From Physcomitrium patens (Eukaryota; Streptophyta; Bryopsida; Funariales; Funariaceae): a stretch of DNA of 64,000 nucleotides. Positions 35,747 through 48,495 of this stretch are shown here, piece by piece; within the stretch, counting starts at the first letter, position 1; every line of letters begins with the position of its first letter. A program made the translations under genes and the position numbers. The stretch covers positions 11,362,710 to 11,426,709 of the forward strand of contig NC_037255.1 of assembly GCF_000002425.4 (NCBI RefSeq), given 5' to 3'. The notes under the pieces are model-generated. The model saw nothing but the letters and a program-made list of their open reading frames with translations. It did no database searches and was not told the DNA's origin.

Positions 35747-36350
35747 ATTAAAAAGATTCTCTATTATTTTTAAAGAACATATGTTCTACTTTCAATTAAA
35801 TTGAATAATATCTATTTATATAAGACAATAAATAAAGTGATTGATCCAAATATTAGATAATAAAAATTAAAAAATAAAAAATATAGATTTTTCATAGAAA
35901 AAAAGTCAATTTATTGCTCTATTCTTCTTGGAAATTATTTAGAAAACTAAAATATGGATCTCTTCTACTCTTGTTCTATCTATGTAATAAGCCAATATAA
36001 AATAATTTTGATGCAACTTTGGATGATTTATTCTATCCAAACTTCTTTAGGTGCTCTTATTAATTTTTGTTGGGAATATTAATGTAGTCCAATTCCAATG
36101 AAAGAGAACTAGACCACCTAAGTTTTAAACGAAAACACCTCTAAATCATCTCATCATCGAATGCTACTAAACCATAATCCCAACAGCCAAACTTTTTATT
36201 AGAATAATACATACAATTCAACACTTGATTTACTGAAAATTTCAAGTAGAGATCAATACTGGTAAAAAAATCACCATACCAGGTGCTCAACTTAATAGAC
36301 CCAAGTTTATAAACCTTCAATTAGACTAATTTTCTGCATCCTTCTCCTCT
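35743..36350. other. AT-rich spacer, nothing recognised
   Basis: No coding pattern; base composition becomes less AT-rich toward 36.3 kb. Confidence 0.6.
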
Positions 36351-39290
36351 AGGCACCAATCTTGTTGGGGCACAAGCTTACGTCTTTTGTTTCAAAACAA
36401 GGGCTTTTAAACTTGCACTCATTTTAGCCACATTTGGAAGTGTAAGATCCTACTACATTGACAATCGAACTGATTCAGCTTCCAGTACTATGAATATTCA
36501 CTACCGTATCTAAATGACGATGAATTAAGGCGAGATCATCTTAGAGTTCTTTCTTTTCTGTGAACTAGAACATGTTATAAATTTTGTTCCGCCTTGGTCA
36601 TCGATGCGGAGGTCGTTTCATGATGTCACAGAACAAATTGGCAGTTTTTTTCTTATAGATTACTACTTTTTCACAAAACAGGTCCCATCCTGACAAGAAA
36701 AAGAACCGAGGACGTTTTGAACATGGCAAACTTCGAGATGAGGCTTTGAGTTTGCGCATAATAATGGTCTGTGTCAAAGTTGAGCAATTTGACCCAACAA
36801 AAGGACATGCCATTTCAATGTTGTTGGCGGTGTCCGGACAACAGTCAGCTTTTGGAATTACTCACAAAGGACAACTGAGTCGCACCACATTTCTAGATTT
36901 TGATAAATGGTGATTGATTGCGGAAGTGCTGTCATGATGTATTAAATTGCTAAATCGTTGGACTAATTTTAGCTATTTTGTTTGTAGCTGCTGCTGTCTA
37001 ACGAAAAATATTGCATTTGTTCCTATCCTTGCATATGATGGCATTTGCAAAATATTTTCTTAAAAGATTTTTTGACAAGCTTAGGAGCTGACATATGAAT
37101 ATCGTGAAGATTTGGTTTGTAGCTTAATGGTGTAAATTTTCGAGGATAATGGGGGATGCTTTTACGTGTGCCTTGCTTTCTCTATACAATTTTCGAGATA
37201 CACCCTTGGTGTTTCTGTTGTTCCTCTTCACAATCGAATATGTGTTACATTCTGTTCTTGGAAAGTTTAATCAAATCGTTGTACCGCCTTTGTGACGCAT
37301 TGGAACGAAGTAGAATCGTCACTTGTGGTAGTTGAGAAATTTTTGAAAAAATTGCTGAACCATACTTTGCAGTCTAATGCAGACGACCCAGTTTGAATTG
37401 CTATATCCTCCAAAGTATCATCACCGTACTCGGTTACGAACAAACATTGCTGCAATACCAGAAGGAAATGATGAAAGTGAAGAGAGCCTGATATCATTAA
37501 AAAGTGATTTAGGTTAGTGCTGCACTTGTTCAACGATATTATTTGATCAATTTTTGGATTATCACCAACACTAGGGGTGATTAAAAATCTAATTATACCA
37601 AAACTTCATTATTGATTCCTTCAGAAAAGTTTTCCCTATGCCATTCTAATTTCAGACTCTTGTAACTACGTATCATAAAGATTGGGATGATTCATATACC
37701 TATGAATACTGCTTGTCGATGTTCTGTTATGGCCGTCGACAGCAAAGATTTTACAACCAATGTCTCCGTGAAACCTCATCGGAACAAAATTCAATACTGC
37801 GAACTGGTACAAAAATAAATTTCGTCTTACATTTGCCACAATTCGCACTACAAAGGCAAATTCAAAGAATCATTTATTAGAAGATACGTGATAAATCTGT
37901 GACAATCATTTCTGGTTAACTTTTCTTGCAATTTGGTCATGGCCCCGCGTGTTTGTCGTGAAATTCACAACAACAGTTTTCTTACTGATGCAGAAAATTG
38001 GATCTTTCATAGCTTACGTCTTCTTAGTATAAGTAGCGGAGAAGATCTGATTTAAAGCACTTTTATTAGGTAAGGACAATTGCAATATATGGAAATTTAG
38101 CATCTGTAAGACAAACCATCCATGTGAACAAGGAGGTTTCAAAGAAGTTGAGCACCTTCAGATAAGGGTAGCCATTGGTGTTTTTTTTTACAATAATGAT
38201 GTATTATATCTAGAATTCAAGTAACGACATGTATGACTTGTTTGCAGTACCCATGGAGACACGCCTGCATAGCAACTATACTATATTAGCAACTAGGACT
38301 AGCTCAGAGATTGAGCAGCAGGAGCAAGGTGAGCATCCTCAAATGATGGAAAATACTTTGTTCGAGTCATGGTCACTTGCAAGAACTGGTTAAGTGCCAA
38401 TGGCTTCTTCTATTGGCTTTCAATTAGTATGGATTCGACAAACCCCAAGACATTTGCCTCACTTGTTCGTAGCGATCCAATTATAATTAGTGCGGTCTTC
38501 CTGCATCCCTCACAGTGATGGATGCTGGCAGGGACGGAAGAATCGAAGGAACCAAGATTGCGAGAGTTTGGATGTCAAGAATCATTACTGATGAAGATGT
38601 GGTCAGTATTGAAAATAGGTGATGCCATAAGTGTCTTCACCCACGTGCTAAAAATAAGATTTAGAACCCACCTAAATCTTGCTCTTCTCGGCATGCCTCT
38701 GTTAGCGATTCAAGTTGATGATAGACTGGCAAGGGAGAACTTGCCCTGACAGAACATTCTCTAAGTTTTGCACATAAACCTCCCAACAATCATGCCTTCA
38801 TTTCCACCACATGACTAGAATCGACGCAGTGGTTGCGGCTAAAACCTTCAGAGCTACTTGCGCAAACAAAGATAGATCTAACACCATTGTTTTTCGCGCC
38901 ATCGACATGTAATCAACACACGATAATATCACATAAATGTGAATTTTGGAGATGGTAATGAAGTGATTAGGATCTTATTGTCAATTTTGGTTAGAACTTA
39001 GATTTATTCCTCAGGGATTAAAAATAAATCCACGATGACAAGCATGCAGTTGGCTTTATAGATTAGAACCCAATGCGAGCCAATCTTCGTCCCTTCATCT
39101 GAAGTTTGTCTGCTCTCAAACACATCGTTGCAGCAGATTTGAATATGCAAAATAGAAACCTGGATTAGCTATACAAGTGTGTTAATGTTACAGTTCTAGC
39201 TTCCGATTATTATGCCCAGTTCTACTGCGGGATGACGGATATAGTAATCACAATATGAATATTTTTAACATTGAGGTGTGCCTTGTTATG
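36350..39290. other. Low-copy, probably genic island, unidentified
   Basis: Base composition resembles the GRV2-like gene rather than the repeats around it. Minus-strand exon candidates with splice borders: 37700-37803 (CAG|TTC.. to CATAG|GTATAT; encodes NFVPMRFHGDIGCKIF) and 37366-37449 (TTGCAG| to GCAAA|GTATGG; encodes FVTEYGDDTLEDIAIQTG). Their phases do not join directly, so an exon is missing or one call is wrong. On the plus strand, 36682-36913 follows an acceptor (acaaaacag) and is open to a stop (RGRFEHGKLRDEALSLRI); 38251-38390 follows ttttgcag-like sequence (METRLHSNYTILATRT). I cannot tell which strand is transcribed, nor name the product. It could be a diverged gene or a pseudogene. 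Confidence 0.35.
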
Positions 39291-40240
39291 AATGAAGCTA
39301 AATTATATAGATATATATGACAAAAAATGTATCCAAAAGTCAATGTTATAAAAATTTCATTAAAAGTAGAGGAGAATAGATATAATCAATATACTTGTTA
39401 TACAAGGAAATTTTATGAATTATGTATCAAATTTATAATAATGTATATAGATATTTCATTTCTTATTTTGCTACTAGTTCCAATAGTTCTTATCTTTGAC
39501 AATAGTTATTAATCTTTGACAATAGTTATTTTAATTTTAAAATCTAAAATATTTTCATATACCTCATATTCAATTGAAATTGATATTGAGAAGATGTATT
39601 CATTCTTTTCAACTTCTTCAAATTTATTTTGAGTTGCATATTTTATATACACAATTGGATGAAACATCCATGTACATTCTACTTTCATTCAAGATTTTGA
39701 GTATTTTTTGAGGTCCAATAAGTTGTTCAAACTAGTTCAAAGTATAATCAATTAAAAAGTAATAGGTTCTATGTCATTAGAGAGTTGTTATTGAATTGGA
39801 GGATATTTATGCTATAACTAAATAAAGATTAGTTTAGTCATCATACATTGTGTATATATGTTGAGTGATAATAAACAATAGGTTATGGGCCCTTCTCCGT
39901 AAATACATGGCATAGTCATAAACAAAAGTTTTTAATTTTTTTTTTCTAATATTTTCAACATCACTTCAATAATACAAGCTGTTTATTCTTTTTATATCAT
40001 TTATATATTCACTTTTTATCTATTTTATCTATTTTATTTCTTTGCAATACATTGTTGTATAAACAAAAATTTCTAATTTGAAAATTAATAATGTCTTTGC
40101 ATATTGTATATCATCTGCTAAGAAATCACTACACTGTCTTTTTTCTAAATCATCATAATATTCTTTTTTCTTTCCATCATGGACAAACAAAACAAGATTC
40201 CTATATAGATATTTGATGGTATTCAATTTTTAGTATAGAA
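39291..40240. other. AT-rich spacer, nothing recognised
   Basis: Short frames only, with no family signature. It holds one small direct duplication (aatctttgacaatagttatt at about 39490-39530). Confidence 0.55.
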
Positions 40241-40244
40241 GTAC

Positions 40245-40985
40245 TATATCAAAATAGTTTTTGAAGCAAAAAAGATTCTTCAAGTAATTCATGGCATCAA
40301 AAAATGACATGTGATTCAATTATCTCATCCTATGCTTAAAGAATAGCTTGCTATTCATACATGAAATGAAAAAAATGCTAATATAAGGATGTTTATTAGT
40401 AAGTTGATTTTTCAAAAGGTTCTTACTAAGCTAATCACATGTTTAACTACTATCTTGATGTGATAAAATTTATCCTCATTACATCTCAAGAAAACCCTTG
40501 AGAGTATATTTATGTTATATAGCAAGTTCTTTGACTATAAAATGTAGCTTAATGACAATATCTCCACTCACATTTAGAATATCATTGACATGCCAATAAT
40601 TCTAATTGATCTTAGTCATATAATCCTTGATAAAATGATTATTTTAAAAATCATCAATCTATTACCACCTAATTTTAACATCATCCTTGATGTGCAGTCT
40701 AATGTACATGAATATAATCAAATAGTTGATCATCTCAAAGAGAGACTTCTATGTCATGAGAGTCTACTTTTATACCATGGTGGTGGTGATATTGAGGCTA
40801 AGAATGCTTGCTTCACACATATCTATGCCTCATTAATACAACCACTAAACAAGAAAGAACAACAATAATATTACATCCATTACATACATGACTTGAAGGC
40901 TAATGCTAAGTGTTATAATTATCAAGAAATTGGCCATTGATGTATAGATTGTATAAGGCCAAAGAAATATTCTTGTAAAAAAACA
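40245..40985 (+). pseudogene. Ty1/copia-like gag remnant
   Basis: An interrupted frame reads a copia-type gag: LESIFMLYSKFF, then HIILDKMIILKIINLLPPNF (the '..LL.sLP..y' step of copia gag) and HEYNQIVDHLKERLL. It is followed by a damaged zinc knuckle, KCYNYQEIGH*CIDC (second Cys now Tyr, stop after His). The longest open part is 40590-40868. No copia protease, integrase or RT follows; a gypsy-type LTR-like repeat begins at 40985. Confidence 0.5.
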
Positions 40986-41375
40986 TGACTAATAGATAAA
41001 AGAGTAAAGAAAATATTATTTTTTAGAAGATCTTATTTCAAAATATTATAAAAAATTATCTTAAAAATATAGATAATAGTCAAATGGTAGTAAATTTAAA
41101 ATATAAATGCTATCTTTTTACAAAGTAGGATCCTATTTACTTTATAGGCCCACAAATAAGATAAAATAAAGTAGATTAGAAAAATAAAGAATATAGGCAT
41201 ATACAGGAAGAAATTAGAAGTTTCTTTTAGCATAAATTACCTCATGAAGACAAAAATTGATATTTAAAGAGGACCAATTGTCAACTTAGGTTGAAATCAA
41301 ACCTTGAGGCACAAAATCACATACCTAAAATAAATCTAAGATTCTTTTGCATATCAAAGAGTGATATTTGAAAGA
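40985..41375 (+). repeat. LTR-like repeat, inverted copy of 9155-9543
   Basis: About 390 bp homologous to the D-associated repeat at 9155-9543 but in the opposite orientation. It begins just after the copia-like gag remnant. No coding sequence of its own. Confidence 0.55.
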
Positions 41376-42656
41376 AAAATTTATAAGATTTTTTGAAGTA
41401 TTGATTTTGAGCAATTTAAGTTTGTAATGACTTTGTAAGAGCTTTGTAAAGTCAAGGTTGTTTTGGATGATTTTGGATTTTGTGAAATAAAGTAGAGTTT
41501 ATAATTGGATAATTTTGTGAGTTTTATAGTAGATCTATAAGTAAAATTTTTTAGGATTGTGAGTATAATTGTATTAAATATATGTTATAAATTTGAGCTT
41601 AATCAAAAGGTTGGATTAGAGGTTATTGAAGTTCAAGTGGATTAGGATCTTGAAAATTGGATTTTAGGTCTAATAAGGTTATTTAAAATTTATAATAATT
41701 TACGAATTGGATTGAAGTGATTTTTATTGGAAATAATGATTGACTTGACTTCTAATACTTATGTAAAATTTGAAAATAAGTTATTAGTTTAATTAGGATG
41801 GATGCCAACCAATACTTGAGTGGATGCCAACCAATACTTGAGTGGATTATGACATGTTTCTCCCATTTTATATATTCAATTTTCTTCAAATTTATCGTGC
41901 TTATTGTTAACTAAAAAATTGAAAGGTTTATAATTATTTAAGCAAGATCAATGATTTAGTCAATAGATACTAAGGTTTTAAAATTGTAATAAGATTGATT
42001 TGAATAATTTAGATTTTAGTTAGGATATATTTAGGAATTGATTAGGATTTGATTTAGGATTTAAGAATTGATTAAGATTTGATCTATGATTTAGAATTTG
42101 ATTAGGATTTGGTTTAGGATTTAAAGCTTGATTAAAAATTTAAGATTTAGGATCTAATTAGGAATGATTTATGATTTAGGATTTTTTTAGAAATTTTTAA
42201 GAATTTTTTTGGATTTCTTTAGAGTTCTTTGGATTTCTTTAGAATTTTTTTAAAAAAATTCCAAAATTTTCTAGAATTCTTTATATTTTTTTATAATTAA
42301 TTTTAAAATTTAATTATACTTGATTAATATTTGATTATATCTACTAAGCTCTAATTATAATTTATATGTGATTCTATTAGAGTTGTTAGGACTTGTTGTT
42401 AAAAATTTCTTTTACCTTCTTCAATCAAGTACTCAATACATTTTCAAATAAGACTTTATATAATATAATAATATCAACAGCTTACAAAAGATTTAAGAAA
42501 AATTGATGGTAGTATGAATGACACAAACATAGCCAAAAGCTTAAAGATATCTATTAACTTTGACAAAGAATTGTGCTTTAAATCTAATAATGACTTTACT
42601 TTTGTAGTCATAACTTCTTTGACTAGTTGTACATATATTGTTGAATCTTCTTTCGA
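41376..42656. other. Degenerate repeats, possible third copy of the H/I solo-LTR family
   Basis: 41400-41790 shows patchy similarity to the interior of H (for example ggattttgtgaaataaa, gaattggattgaagtg). A 22-bp unit, gatgccaaccaatacttgag(tg), is duplicated at 41801-41845. 41990-42250 is built from gatttaggattt/gattaggattt-like units. An open minus frame at 42474-42782 has no family signature and overlaps the left end of F. Confidence 0.35.
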
Positions 42657-42661
42657 CATAT
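42657..42661. repeat. Target-site duplication of element F (left)
   Basis: catat, against cgtat at 49057-49061; the one difference is a CpG transition. Confidence 0.7.
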
Positions 42662-43222
42662 TGTCACGGACATAATCATGTAAGCTAGTAATTATATATA
42701 CAAACAAGTAGACGTAAGTAAAAGTAGATAAAAGTAAGTTAATTCTATAATATTTAATATAGAAGCTTCTTAGAAGCTTCATAGACGCTGCTTTGACTTC
42801 ATAGGTATCTTTAATTGACTTTTTGGATTAGAAACGTGGTCAATAAGTTGGCCATGTGCCACACATGTTATTAGCTTGAAGATCAAGCTAACTATGTGGT
42901 CCACACGTAAAAAAACTTGCCTTGTAAGTCAAGGCATGTATCCTACAAAGTCAACACATATTGGAGGTCCTATAGGACGTCGCCACGTAGCCCCTAGTTA
43001 GATAGTATATATAGAGACAAGAGTGAAGGCTTCTTCACTCTTGTCAACTTCTTTCTTGCTTTTAGTCTAGTTTCAAGGATCTCTAGTTTTCTTGTCTTTT
43101 GGCAATAGCCATTCCAGTTTCTCTTTCAATATATATCCTTGTTTATATATATTTTGTTACCTCTCTTTGAGTGAAGGTTCACTTGTCTGAATTATTTTTT
43201 CATCAAGTTCATGTCCTTGACA
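42662..43222 (+). repeat. Element F 5' LTR
   Basis: tgtcacggacataatcatg ... catgtccttgaca. A TATA-like stretch (tatatatagagac) near 43008 would suit its promoter. A candidate decayed tRNA-iMet PBS (caatatcagagc) lies about 20 bp downstream at 43243-43254, unusually far. Confidence 0.9.
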
Positions 43223-43434
43223 GATTGACAAGAGTACACCTACAATATCAGAGCTTTGTCTAATCTTGATTAAGAGTGGATTATCCCTTTTTCTTGATAA
43301 GATATAAGCATATTAAAAGTTGCGGATTACCCTCTTCTAAACTGATATTATCCTTAGTATTTTCTTTGTTCTCAAGTCCTCTCTTCTATTTGTCTTAAGC
43401 GATATTAGACATCTTCTCTCTTCTAAGTGTTATC

Positions 43435-44367
43435 ATGGCAAAACTTCTTGAAATGAAGAGTGCAATGGCACAAATACAAGAACAATTGAGGGAGTTAATG
43501 CTTACGATGCATCAACTCAATTTACTACCACAAGGAGCAACAAGATTGACAGGAAGTAAAGATATAGAAATGGTTGGAGCTGCTTCAATATCTGCACCAA
43601 ACCATGTCCTTTCTCCTATGGTGGAACGCCCTTCAAATGTTAGAAAACCAAGAATTGCCCTACTCGAGAAGTTTGATGGCACCAAATCCAAGTTTCGAGG
43701 ATTTATCAATCAAGTGCAACTTGTGATTGAACTTCAACCCCAAAGCTATCCAACTCCAAGATCGCAAGTTAGATTCATTGGTATGCTTCTTTCAAGTTCA
43801 GCACTATCGTAGTTTTTATATTTTTTTGAACGACGAGATCCAATATTGGATAATTTAGAGGCTTTTTTGGTGGAGTTTTGATCCATATATGGAGAACATG
43901 ATGCAATTCATGTTACAACTAATAAGATCCATATTTTACGATAAGGCAATCAATCAGTAATGTTATATGCTTAACAATTTTGACAACTTACAACTGATAT
44001 CAAGTGAGATGATACTGCACTTATTAGCCAATTTCTCCATGGATTACAATATGAGGTAAAAAAATTAATGCTCAACTTACTTGATCCTCAAACATTGAGT
44101 CAAGCAATTGACTTTGCTATGAAGTGCGACAATCGCCTTTTTGAATTCCGATCTGAGAACCGTACAAGTAGACCTCAACGTTACTATAATTCAATGGCAA
44201 CACCAACACTTCTTCAACACATACATTCGGAAGTAGAGGATATGCAAATTGATGCAGTATGTTTTAAACCTCTTATTGAGCAAGAAAAGACTCGTCGTCG
44301 TCAAGAAGGATTATGTTTATATTGTGGAGAACCAAAGCACACTGCTCAACATTGTCCAAAGAAATGA
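43435..44367 (+). pseudogene. Element F gag
   Basis: Starts MAKLLEMKSAMAQIQEQ. It has an N-terminal helical part, a gag core (KFRGFINQVQLVIELQP), several stops between 43810 and 44000, then SQAIDFAMKCDNRLFEF and an intact zinc knuckle, CLYCGEPKHTAQHC, at 44314-44355. It ends at 44367 and overlaps the pol frame (which continues in the -1 frame) by about 55 nt, the arrangement expected for programmed -1 frameshifting. I see no classical slippery heptamer. Confidence 0.8.
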
Positions 44368-47300
44368 CACAATCACAAAATGAGGAGTATGGCTGTGAAA
44401 GAAGACAATATGTCGGAAAACGAGTTTGTCCAGGTATAATAGGGATAGTGCAGCTGGAACCTTGCACAACATCTAGTAAAGGTCATATTCTCTCCTTAGA
44501 GCCCTCTCCTTGTTTTATATTAAATGATATTTTAGGACCTAAACATTACAAAGTCTCTACCTTATTAGATTTAAGAGCCTCAGCGTGTTTTTTAGATGAA
44601 GAATTTACTAAAAGACATAGCATATCTTTAGTAAAGAAAACTAAACCTGTTCATGTAGAAGTCATAGATGGTCGTCCATTGTCTTCTAGAGATATTACTC
44701 ATGAAAGCCTTCCTATAGAAGTAATAATCAATGGTCATAATAGTTTTGTAGTATTTAATATCATTAGATCTCCCTCTAATCCAGTCATTTTAGGTTTATT
44801 GTGGTTAGAAAAATACAACCCTCAAATAGATTGGATTTCCCAAAGTCTTACTTTTTCTAAAAGTATAACTAACAATATAGTTAATCAAGTAGAGAGTCAT
44901 AAGTCCAGTTCAATTAAACCCGTATTTATAGGTGCAAAAGCTTTCTTACATGCTGCTATGAAAGAATCACCATATATTATTTATGCCACACCCGTTTCTA
45001 TTGGTGAAAAGACTTCAAGTGACATTCCAAGCCAATATCAAGAATTTCAAGATGTATTTGAAAAAAAGAATGCGGATACACTCCTGGAACATCATCCCTA
45101 TGATTGCTCAATTGACCTTCAAGAAAGAGTACAACCGCCATTCGGACCAATCTACAGTTTATCACAAAATGAGTTGGTTGAACACAAGGAGTATATTGAA
45201 GAAAATCTAGCCAAGAATTCCATACGCCATTCTAAATCTCTGGCAGAAGCTCCAATTCTATTTGTGAAGAAAAAAGATGGATCATTGGGAATGTGTGTTG
45301 ATTATCGAAGACTCAACAAGATTACCATCAAGAACAAATATCCACTATCTTTAATATCTGGACTTCTTGATCAGCTGAATCAAGCTAAGATCTATATAAA
45401 AATAGATCTTTGGAGAGCATACAATCTAGTATGCATCAAAGAAGGAGATGAATGGAAGACTGCGTTTCAAACTAGGTATGGATATTTTGAATATAATGTC
45501 ATGCCTTTTGGACTTACAAATACACCAGTAGCTTTTCAACATCTAATGAATGATATTTTTCAAGAGTTTTTGGACGATTTTGTGGTCTGTTATCTAGACG
45601 ACATCTTGATCTATTCTAAGAATCCAGAAGAACATGAACTTCATGTTCGTCATGTATTACAAAAATTAAGAGATGCAGGACTCTATGCCAAGATAGAAAA
45701 GTGTGTATTCCACTCTATTCAAGTCGATTTCTTAGATTACATCATTTCAAATGATGGACTTATGATGGATCCTAAGAAAGTTCAAACTATTGTAGACTAG
45801 AAGATCCCAAAAACGGTAAGAGATGTCTAATGTTTTTTTGGGATTTGCCAACTACTATCGGATCTTCATCAAAGACTTCTCTCAAGTTGCAACTCCACTT
45901 ACACGTTTGACTTGTAAAGACAAACTCCAATGGAATCAAGAAGCGGAAGTTGCTTTTGAATCTTTGAAGACAACATTTGTTTCTGTACCAATCTTGTATC
46001 GTGTTGATTTTTCCAAAGCATTCTTTATGGAAACAGATGCATCGGACTTTGCTCTGGGTGCGGTTTTATCATAAATGGGAACAGATGACAAACTTCATCC
46101 AGTAGCCTTTGATTCAAGAAAATTCTCAGCGACAAAAATCAATTATGAGATCTATGACAAAGAACTTGTTGCAATTATGGATTCTTTTCAAGAATGGCAT
46201 CATTATCTAGAAGGCGCTTTCAGTCCAAACATTGTATATACAGATCACAAGAACCTCAAATATTTTATGTCAGCACATGTATTAAATCATCGCCAAGCTC
46301 ATTGGAGCATGTCTTTATCAAGATTCGAATTCATCATCACTTATCGGCCAAGAAAACAACAAGGTTTATTCGATGCATTATCTAGACATTCTTATCTTGC
46401 ACCAAAAGAAGGAGATGCAGCTTTTGAGCAACAAAGAATGGTTCTCTTGAAGCCGGAGCAATTTCATCTTCGAGCAATAAAATCAACATTGACTGTTGAT
46501 TTAACTTTTCTTAAGCAAGTTCAATTAAGTATGTCTTTAGACCCTCTTGTTCATGATATTAAGAATAATTCTTCTAAATCTCATGATCCCTCTAAATTTG
46601 AATTCAAGAACAACCTACTTTATTTCGAAGGACACCTATATGTTCCAGAAGGAGAAGCACGTTTACGTGTTCTTCAAGGTCGTCACGACTTCCCAACAGC
46701 AGGACATTTTGGATATAATAAGACTTTGGAGCTGATATCTAGGGATTTTTGGTAGCCTCAAATGTGGAAGGCAGTTAAAGATTTTGTACAATCATTTGAT
46801 ATTTGCTTAAGATCGAAAACTCCTCGTCATGGACCTTTTGGACTATTTCAGCCATTACCCATTCCAGAACAACCATGGTCTTCTGTTTCTATGGACTTCA
46901 TTATGGATCTTCCAATCTCAGGTTCTTATGACTCTATATTCATGATAGTAGATCATTTTACCAAGATGGCACATTTTGTACCATTTACAAAATCTATTAC
47001 ACGTGAAGAAATAGTTAAGTTCTTTCTTCACGATATCTATCGCTATCATGGATTATCCAAGGATATTATATCAGATAGAGGAACTCAATTTGTATTAAGA
47101 TTTTGGCGGACTCTTTTCAAGATTTTTAAAGTGGATATAAAACTATCTTCGGCATTCTATCCTCAAACTGATGGACAAACGGAGCGTGTTAATTAAGTTT
47201 TGGAGCAATATTTAAGATGTACCATTAATTACCAACAAGATGATTAGACAACTCTTTTGCCATTGGCAGAGTTTGCTTACAATAACACGATACATTCTTC

Positions 47301-47935
47301 TACAAAATAAACATCTTTCTTTGTTAATTATGGTTATCATCTATGACTTGATACTTTTGACTTTTCAAAAGTTGATAATCCTACTGCAAAAGATTTGACA
47401 ATTCATTTATCAGAGCTACATGCAATGATGAAGGTATAGTTAAAAGAGGCTCAAGAACAACAAAAGGTCAATGCGGATGTCTATCAAAAGGAACAACCAT
47501 CATTCATCTTGGGTGATAAGGTATGGCTACTTCATCGCAATATCAAGACCATTCATCCTTGTGACAAGTTGGACTATCGAAGGTTGGGACCATTTTCTAT
47601 TTCTGCATAAATCAATCCAATTGCATATCGTTTACATCTACCAGAGTCAATGAAAATCCATTCAATATTCCATGTGTCTCTTCTTGAACCATACAAGACA
47701 TTGGACATACCAAGAAGACGACAAGCTCCACTTCCTCCTATAGAAGTGGACAATAATGAAGAATTTGAAGTATAAGAAGTCTTAGATTCAAGGCGGCGCC
47801 GAAATAAATTAGAATATCTTGTCCATTGGCGCGGATATGGTATTAGTGAACGCACATGGGAGCCAATAAAGAATCTTGTAAATGCAACAAAGGCGGTGGA
47901 GGCTTTTCATCGACGACATCCATCAAAATCAAGAT
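44313..47935 (+). pseudogene. Element F pol: protease, RT, RNase H, integrase, chromodomain
   Basis: Protease near 44540-44760 has LLDLRASA in place of the usual LLDSGAS; both changed codons are explained by single transitions. RT 45170-45790 has VPFG-type VMPFG and the catalytic YLDDILIYS. Stops at 45800 and 45830 and one extra T in the T-run at about 45833 shift the frame. RNase H 45823-46400 has METDASDFALG and YTDHKNLKYF. Integrase 46640-47250 has the H..H part (RHDFPTAGHFGYNKT), then a zinc pair with one Cys lost (SFDICLRSK) and the core D, D, E (MDFIMDLP, ISDRGTQF, FYPQTDGQTERVN). The chromodomain at 47770-47920 ends with LEYLVHWRGYGISERTWEP. Stops at 46072, 46753 and 47194 stand at Gln or Trp positions. 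Confidence 0.9.
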
Positions 47936-48031
47936 GAAAACCTTCTTTATAAAAGAAACAACATCTAAGCAAGATAACATTCTACTTTCAATTCTTGTTC
48001 GTAGCTTCTTTGTAGTAGTGATGCTCAGGAG

Positions 48032-48454
48032 ATGGAGAACCAACAACTAGTGGATTTGACTCGAGAGCCCTCATTTACTGACCTGCTGGACTAGACATTA
48101 CGATTGTCACAACCTTCAAGACGATGCAATCGAGATGAAGATCTTCAAGAACGACATGTTCTTCGTCGAATAGATGGCGAGATACAATGCGTTTGATATC
48201 ACGATTTGGAAAGGGACTTTCGATGTTTGGTGATTGTGCTAGAAGTAGGAACAACTTCTGATGGTGTTCCAAATATTCTATTCGAAGGAAGTTACGAAGG
48301 CCTCAACAATGATCAAATAACTGGGTGGTCTTCCCTCCCTTGTATGGGACACTATCAATGGTTGAGAGGTCCTATCAATCATCTTCGAAGAGAACAAAGA
48401 TGAGAGTATGTGGCAAATATAATTCGTCGCATCATAGATTTCCTCAATATATGA
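48032..48454 (+). pseudogene. Accessory ORF of element F, ~140 codons
   Basis: One frame from ATG (MENQQLVDLTREPSFTDLLD) to TGA, with three internal stops (48092, 48194, 48401), two of them TGA where Arg codons are frequent nearby. Hydrophilic, Arg-rich middle (QPSRRCNRDEDLQERH), then VLEVGTTSDGVPNILFEGSY and MGHYQWLRGPINHLRREQ. No membrane segment, zinc finger or chromodomain features. It lies about 100 bp after the chromodomain and before the PPT. The copy J (63262-63684, minus) has exactly the same length with no indel, so it is a genuine part of this family. Function unknown; it could also be non-coding 3' sequence that happens to be open. Confidence 0.6.
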
Positions 48455-48481
48455 TGACCGCTCCTCGTGGAACTCGTCCCT

Positions 48482-48495
48482 AGAAGGAGGGGTAA
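48482..48495 (+). promoter_or_regulatory. Element F polypurine tract
   Basis: agaaggaggggtaa directly before the 3' LTR. Confidence 0.75.

Noticed and set aside
42474-42782. Minus-strand open frame of 102 codons
   Set aside because: It runs across the left boundary of element F, so it cannot be an old gene; no family signature.
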